From: Candidatus Fonsibacter ubiquis
GTDB lineage: Bacteria; Pseudomonadota; Alphaproteobacteria; Pelagibacterales; Pelagibacteraceae
Assembly (NCBI RefSeq): GCF_002688585.1
Contig: NZ_CP024034.1
Coordinates: forward strand, 921,501 to 985,500
Direction: 5' to 3'
Length of the DNA: 64,000 nt
Positions within the stretch are counted from its first letter, which is position 1. Each line of letters opens with the position of its first letter. The notes under the pieces were generated by a model. That model did not search any database, was not told the DNA's origin, and saw only the letters and a program-made list of their open reading frames with translations. This document shows, one piece after another, positions 61,777-64,000 of this stretch. A program made the position numbers and the translations under genes.

Positions 61777-61870
61777 GGGAGACTGAGGACAACCTGAAAA
61801 ATTATCGTTACGGCTGCTTCTTTTCAGACCTGACCGGATTAGCGTAACCTCCACCTGCCACCAATCTCCC
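61777..61870 (-). ncRNA. ffs: Signal recognition particle RNA (small bacterial 4.5S type)
   Basis: 94 nt on the minus strand. The apical domain reads GGTCAGGTCTGAAAAGAAGC, then AGCC, which matches the SRP domain IV loop with GGAA-type tetraloop region changed to GAAA. The ends GGGAGA and TCTCCC pair to close the hairpin. It binds Ffh and targets membrane proteins to SecYEG. The 3' end is followed by G and six T, terminator-like, then at once by the dnaX ATG. Confidence 0.95.
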
Positions 61871-61875
61871 AAAAT

Positions 61876-61881
61876 ATTATA
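61876..61881 (-). promoter_or_regulatory. -10 element of ffs
   Basis: TATAAT on the minus strand, separated by 5 bases from the first G of the SRP RNA. The -35 region, about 17 bases further upstream, is poor. It is the natural start of ffs and perhaps of dnaX by read-through. Confidence 0.65.
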
Positions 61882-61918
61882 ACAAGATAATTAAAAAAAA
61901 ACGACAGCTATAATAATT

Positions 61919-62755
61919 TTAATATCTAAATGAATTAGCAAAATAAACACCTAAAATATCTAATTTTTCAGTATGTTTTTTTAAAATAGAAAGAGCTTTT
62001 TTTACTGCTAAATTTTCAATATGCCCTTCAATATCTAGATAAAAACTTGCCTGCTTAAAAGAATTTCCAGTTGAAAAACTTTCAAGTTTTGTAAGATTAA
62101 CTTTATTTTCAGCAAATCCTCCTAGTGCCTTGTATAGTGCTGACGGCACGCTTTTTAAGCGAAAAATACAAGAAGTAATATATTTTTTATTTTTTTTATA
62201 TGTCTTTGGTCTTGCCGAAGCAGACATGATTAAAAATCTTGTCACATTGCCTTTTAAATCTTCAAAATTTTTCTTTAAAATCTTCAATCCGTAAATCTTT
62301 GCAGCAAGGGCTGAGGCAATGGCAGACTCTGACTCCATTTGATATTCGGAAATATACTTTGCAGAACCAGCCGTATCAGCAGCAACAATTGGCTGCAGTT
62401 TCAATTTATTAATATTCTTTTTGCATTGACCAATTGCTTGCGCATGGCTTCTTACAGTTTTTATTTGTTTAATAGAAACCTCTTTTAATCCCAATAAACA
62501 GTGTTCAACTTTTTGAAAGTGTTCACCTTCTATTTTTAACTTTGAAGAAGATAACAAATAATGAATATCCGCAACCCGGCCTGCAATAGAATTCTCTATA
62601 GGGATTAATAATTTACTATTCTTTATACTTTTAGTTTTTGCAAAAGCATCTTCGAAAGTTTTACAACATAACATTTCGGGTTTCTTAAAAATTTTGACTG
62701 CCGCTAAATGTGAATAAGCGCCCTGTTCTCCTTGTATAATTATTTTATTACCCAT
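61919..62755 (-). CDS. pheA: Prephenate dehydratase
   Basis: 278 aa monofunctional enzyme (no chorismate mutase domain). The catalytic domain opens IIQGEQGAYSHLAAVKIF (about residues 5-22), with PIENSIAGRVADIHYLL (about 52-68) and the Thr-Arg-Phe motif in KGNVTRFLIMSAS (about 168-180). An ACT domain (about 188-275) contains VPSALYKALGGFAENKVNLT, where the ESRP motif of phenylalanine-binding forms reads ESFS, so feedback inhibition may differ. It makes phenylpyruvate. It overlaps kdsB by 8 bases. Confidence 0.93.
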   Translation of the reverse strand: MGNKIIIQGEQGAYSHLAAVKIFKKPEMLCCKTFEDAFAKTKSIKNSKLLIPIENSIAGRVADIHYLLSSSKLKIEGEHFQKVEHCLLGLKEVSIKQIKTVRSHAQAIGQCKKNINKLKLQPIVAADTAGSAKYISEYQMESESAIASALAAKIYGLKILKKNFEDLKGNVTRFLIMSASARPKTYKKNKKYITSCIFRLKSVPSALYKALGGFAENKVNLTKLESFSTGNSFKQASFYLDIEGHIENLAVKKALSILKKHTEKLDILGVYFANSFRY

Positions 62756-63485
62756 TTTTCATAATATTTCTTATTTCTTCTAAATCTTCAATAGTATCTA
62801 CGCCTAAAGGATAAGAATCTGTCAGTCCTACAATTAAAGAAATATTATTATCCATAGCGCGCATTTGTTCTAGGCTTCTAGCAATTTCATTATCGCTTCT
62901 TTTTAAAGAAATAAATTTTTTTAATGTTTCATATTGATAGCCATAAATGCCAACATGGTGATAGTAAAAATTTTTTTGATTAATATCTTTCAATCTAAAA
63001 AAATCTAAAGCATTAGAAAAATTATTAATTTGCATTTCTTTTTTAGTTTCAACTTTAACAATATTTTTATTTTCTAAATCATTTTTAGAGTTTAGTTTTG
63101 TGGCAAGCGTTGCTATTTCATAAGAATTATTTTTAATAAATTTATCTAACAACTTTATTGCTAAAGGATCAATGTTGGGCATGTCTCCTTGGAGGTTAAT
63201 TATATTTTTTGGCTTTTTAGAAAAATTATTTTCTATAGCTTCATAAATTCTATCAGCGCCAGTTTTGTGCTCTTTGCTTGTCAAAATACTTTTGCCACCA
63301 ACCGCTGTTATAATTTTGGCAATCTCCTCGTCTGCAGTTGCAACGTATACATCTCCGACTTTACTTTCTACTGCTCGTTGCCAGCAATGAACGATCATAG
63401 GTTTATTGTTAATTAATAATAATGGTTTATTGGGTAATCTAGTTGCTCGTAAATGGCTTGGTATTAAAATAACTGTGTTGTCCAT
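62748..63485 (-). CDS. kdsB: 3-deoxy-manno-octulosonate cytidylyltransferase
   Basis: 245 aa. It activates KDO to CMP-KDO for LPS core synthesis, in line with lptB and GT9 elsewhere in the window. Signals are VILIPSHLRATRLPNKPLLL (about residues 5-24), then ATADEEIAKII and the SILTSKEHKTGADRIYEAIE stretch (about 75-94). NLQGDMPNIDPLAIKLLDKF (about 107-126) holds the metal-site Asp. The C-terminal LEQMRAMDNNISLIVGLTD is usual. It overlaps the downstream pheA start by 8 bases. Confidence 0.95.
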   Translation of the reverse strand: MDNTVILIPSHLRATRLPNKPLLLINNKPMIVHCWQRAVESKVGDVYVATADEEIAKIITAVGGKSILTSKEHKTGADRIYEAIENNFSKKPKNIINLQGDMPNIDPLAIKLLDKFIKNNSYEIATLATKLNSKNDLENKNIVKVETKKEMQINNFSNALDFFRLKDINQKNFYYHHVGIYGYQYETLKKFISLKRSDNEIARSLEQMRAMDNNISLIVGLTDSYPLGVDTIEDLEEIRNIMKNG

Positions 63486-63493
63486 AATTAAAA

Positions 63494-63516
63494 TTATGCG
63501 ACCGTAAGACGCATAA
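63494..63516 (-). promoter_or_regulatory. Inverted repeat before kdsB
   Basis: TTATGCG and CGCATAA form a perfect 7-bp inverted repeat around a 9-base loop in the 106-base gap between kdsB and the cytochrome gene, starting 9 bases upstream of the kdsB ATG. It might be an operator or a 5'-leader hairpin of kdsB. No T run fits a terminator well. Confidence 0.35.
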
Positions 63517-63591
63517 ATTAGATTTTAAAAAAAATTTTTTACTTTAAAGATTATGATGTTATACAATTTAGTTTATAAAAATCACTAGAAT

Positions 63592-64000
63592 ATGGATAGT
63601 TTTGAATTTAATAAAATTGCTGCAGCGGTACTAATTGTTGCTTTATTATTAATTGGTTTAAATCAAATTACAGATTTTATTTATCAGGTAAAAAAACCTC
63701 AAACTCCAGGCTACAAAGTTGAAGGAGTGGTTGAGGAGGCGAAAACTGCTAGCAAAGAAGAAAATAAAAAAGAAGAAAAACTTGCGGATATAAAAGTTTT
63801 ATTAGCTTCTGCAAATGTTGCCGCTGGAGAAAACACTTTTAAAAAATGTGCTGCTTGTCATACTAATGTAAGCGGTGGGGCTGTAAAAATTGGACCTCCA
63901 ATGTGGGGGATTGTCGGAAAAAAATCAGCTTCACATCCTGATTTTAAATATTCCTCTGCTTTAGTTGCTTTTGGAAAAACTTGGACAGTTGATGAACTTA
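63592..64000 (+). CDS. Membrane-anchored class I cytochrome c (3' truncated by window edge)
   Basis: The first 136 codons are visible. An N-terminal uncleaved-looking helix (residues about 9-25) anchors the protein and is followed by a charged Lys/Glu linker (about 45-67). The heme-binding CAACH is at residues 86-90, then KIGPPMWGIVGKKSASHPDF (about 99-118) as in CycM/c552-type cytochromes. It probably carries electrons between the bc1 complex and terminal oxidase in the periplasm. The axial Met lies beyond the window. It is divergent from kdsB. Confidence 0.9.
   Translation, partial: MDSFEFNKIAAAVLIVALLLIGLNQITDFIYQVKKPQTPGYKVEGVVEEAKTASKEENKKEEKLADIKVLLASANVAAGENTFKKCAACHTNVSGGAVKIGPPMWGIVGKKSASHPDFKYSSALVAFGKTWTVDEL

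Noticed and set aside
1-64000. Mobile elements, CRISPR arrays, defence or prophage genes
   Set aside because: No transposase, integrase, direct-repeat array, phage structural or restriction gene was seen on either strand.

Overview
The window is a strongly AT-rich, tightly packed bacterial chromosome segment. Many genes abut or overlap by 1 to 20 bases, and intergenic gaps are mostly under 200 bp. GcrA, an encoded-CCA tRNA-Arg(ACG), the SRP RNA directly upstream of dnaX, alphaproteobacterial-type long PstA and PstC permeases, TRAP transporters, several EamA exporters and very short divergent gaps all point to a streamlined marine alphaproteobacterium of the SAR11 (Pelagibacterales) type. This assignment rests on gene content and composition, not on a phylogeny. 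No insertion sequence, prophage, CRISPR array or defence island was seen.

Layout. Bases 1-9,260 hold the 3' part of lptB, a likely ArfA-like ribosome-rescue micro-ORF, a secreted nuclease, PrpD, housekeeping enzymes (MazG-like, HIT, RlmJ), MgtE, an EamA exporter, YajQ, a secreted His-rich protein and a rhodanese. Bases 9,265-14,560 are a nutrient-uptake block: a GabD-type aldehyde dehydrogenase divergent from dctP-dctQ-dctM and an MhpD-like hydratase, with a strong intrinsic terminator between dctP and dctQ. Bases 14,562-20,533 carry another exporter, a small outer-membrane beta-barrel protein, an extraordinary lysine-rich coiled-coil protein, a DHDPS-family aldolase, a GT9 glycosyltransferase and an AsmA-like protein with a coupled 37-residue membrane ORF. 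Bases 20,582-38,388 are mixed metabolism: oligopeptidase B, glutathione synthesis (gshA-gshB), GT17, AlkA-like glycosylase, MsrA, SseA, an RND efflux pair, CutA, GpmA, a sugar-nucleotide transferase, argF and argD.

Regulation and phosphate. Bases 38,389-46,290 hold gcrA, with a DnaA-box-like site and a GANTC site in its promoter region, followed by a complete phosphate system on the minus strand in the order phoR, pstS, pstC, pstA, pstB, phoU, phoB. A good Pho box lies upstream of pstS, and a hairpin hides the pstS ribosome binding site. PhoR senses, PhoB activates at the Pho box, PstSCAB imports phosphate, and PhoU links the two.

Core block. From 49,975 the rpmH promoter drives rpmH-rnpA-yidD-yidC-argB-HAD-dapD-dapE-deacetylase, joining membrane-protein biogenesis to arginine and lysine/diaminopimelate synthesis. 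On the minus strand lie truA-fmt-def, recR-ybaB-dnaX with ffs immediately upstream, and pheA-kdsB. A membrane-anchored cytochrome c runs off the right edge. The most interesting points are the in-frame A AAA AAG slippery heptamer in dnaX followed by a near -1 stop, the ffs/dnaX junction without room for a normal leader, the pstS leader, the dctP/dctQ terminator, the lysine-rich protein, and several micro-ORFs.
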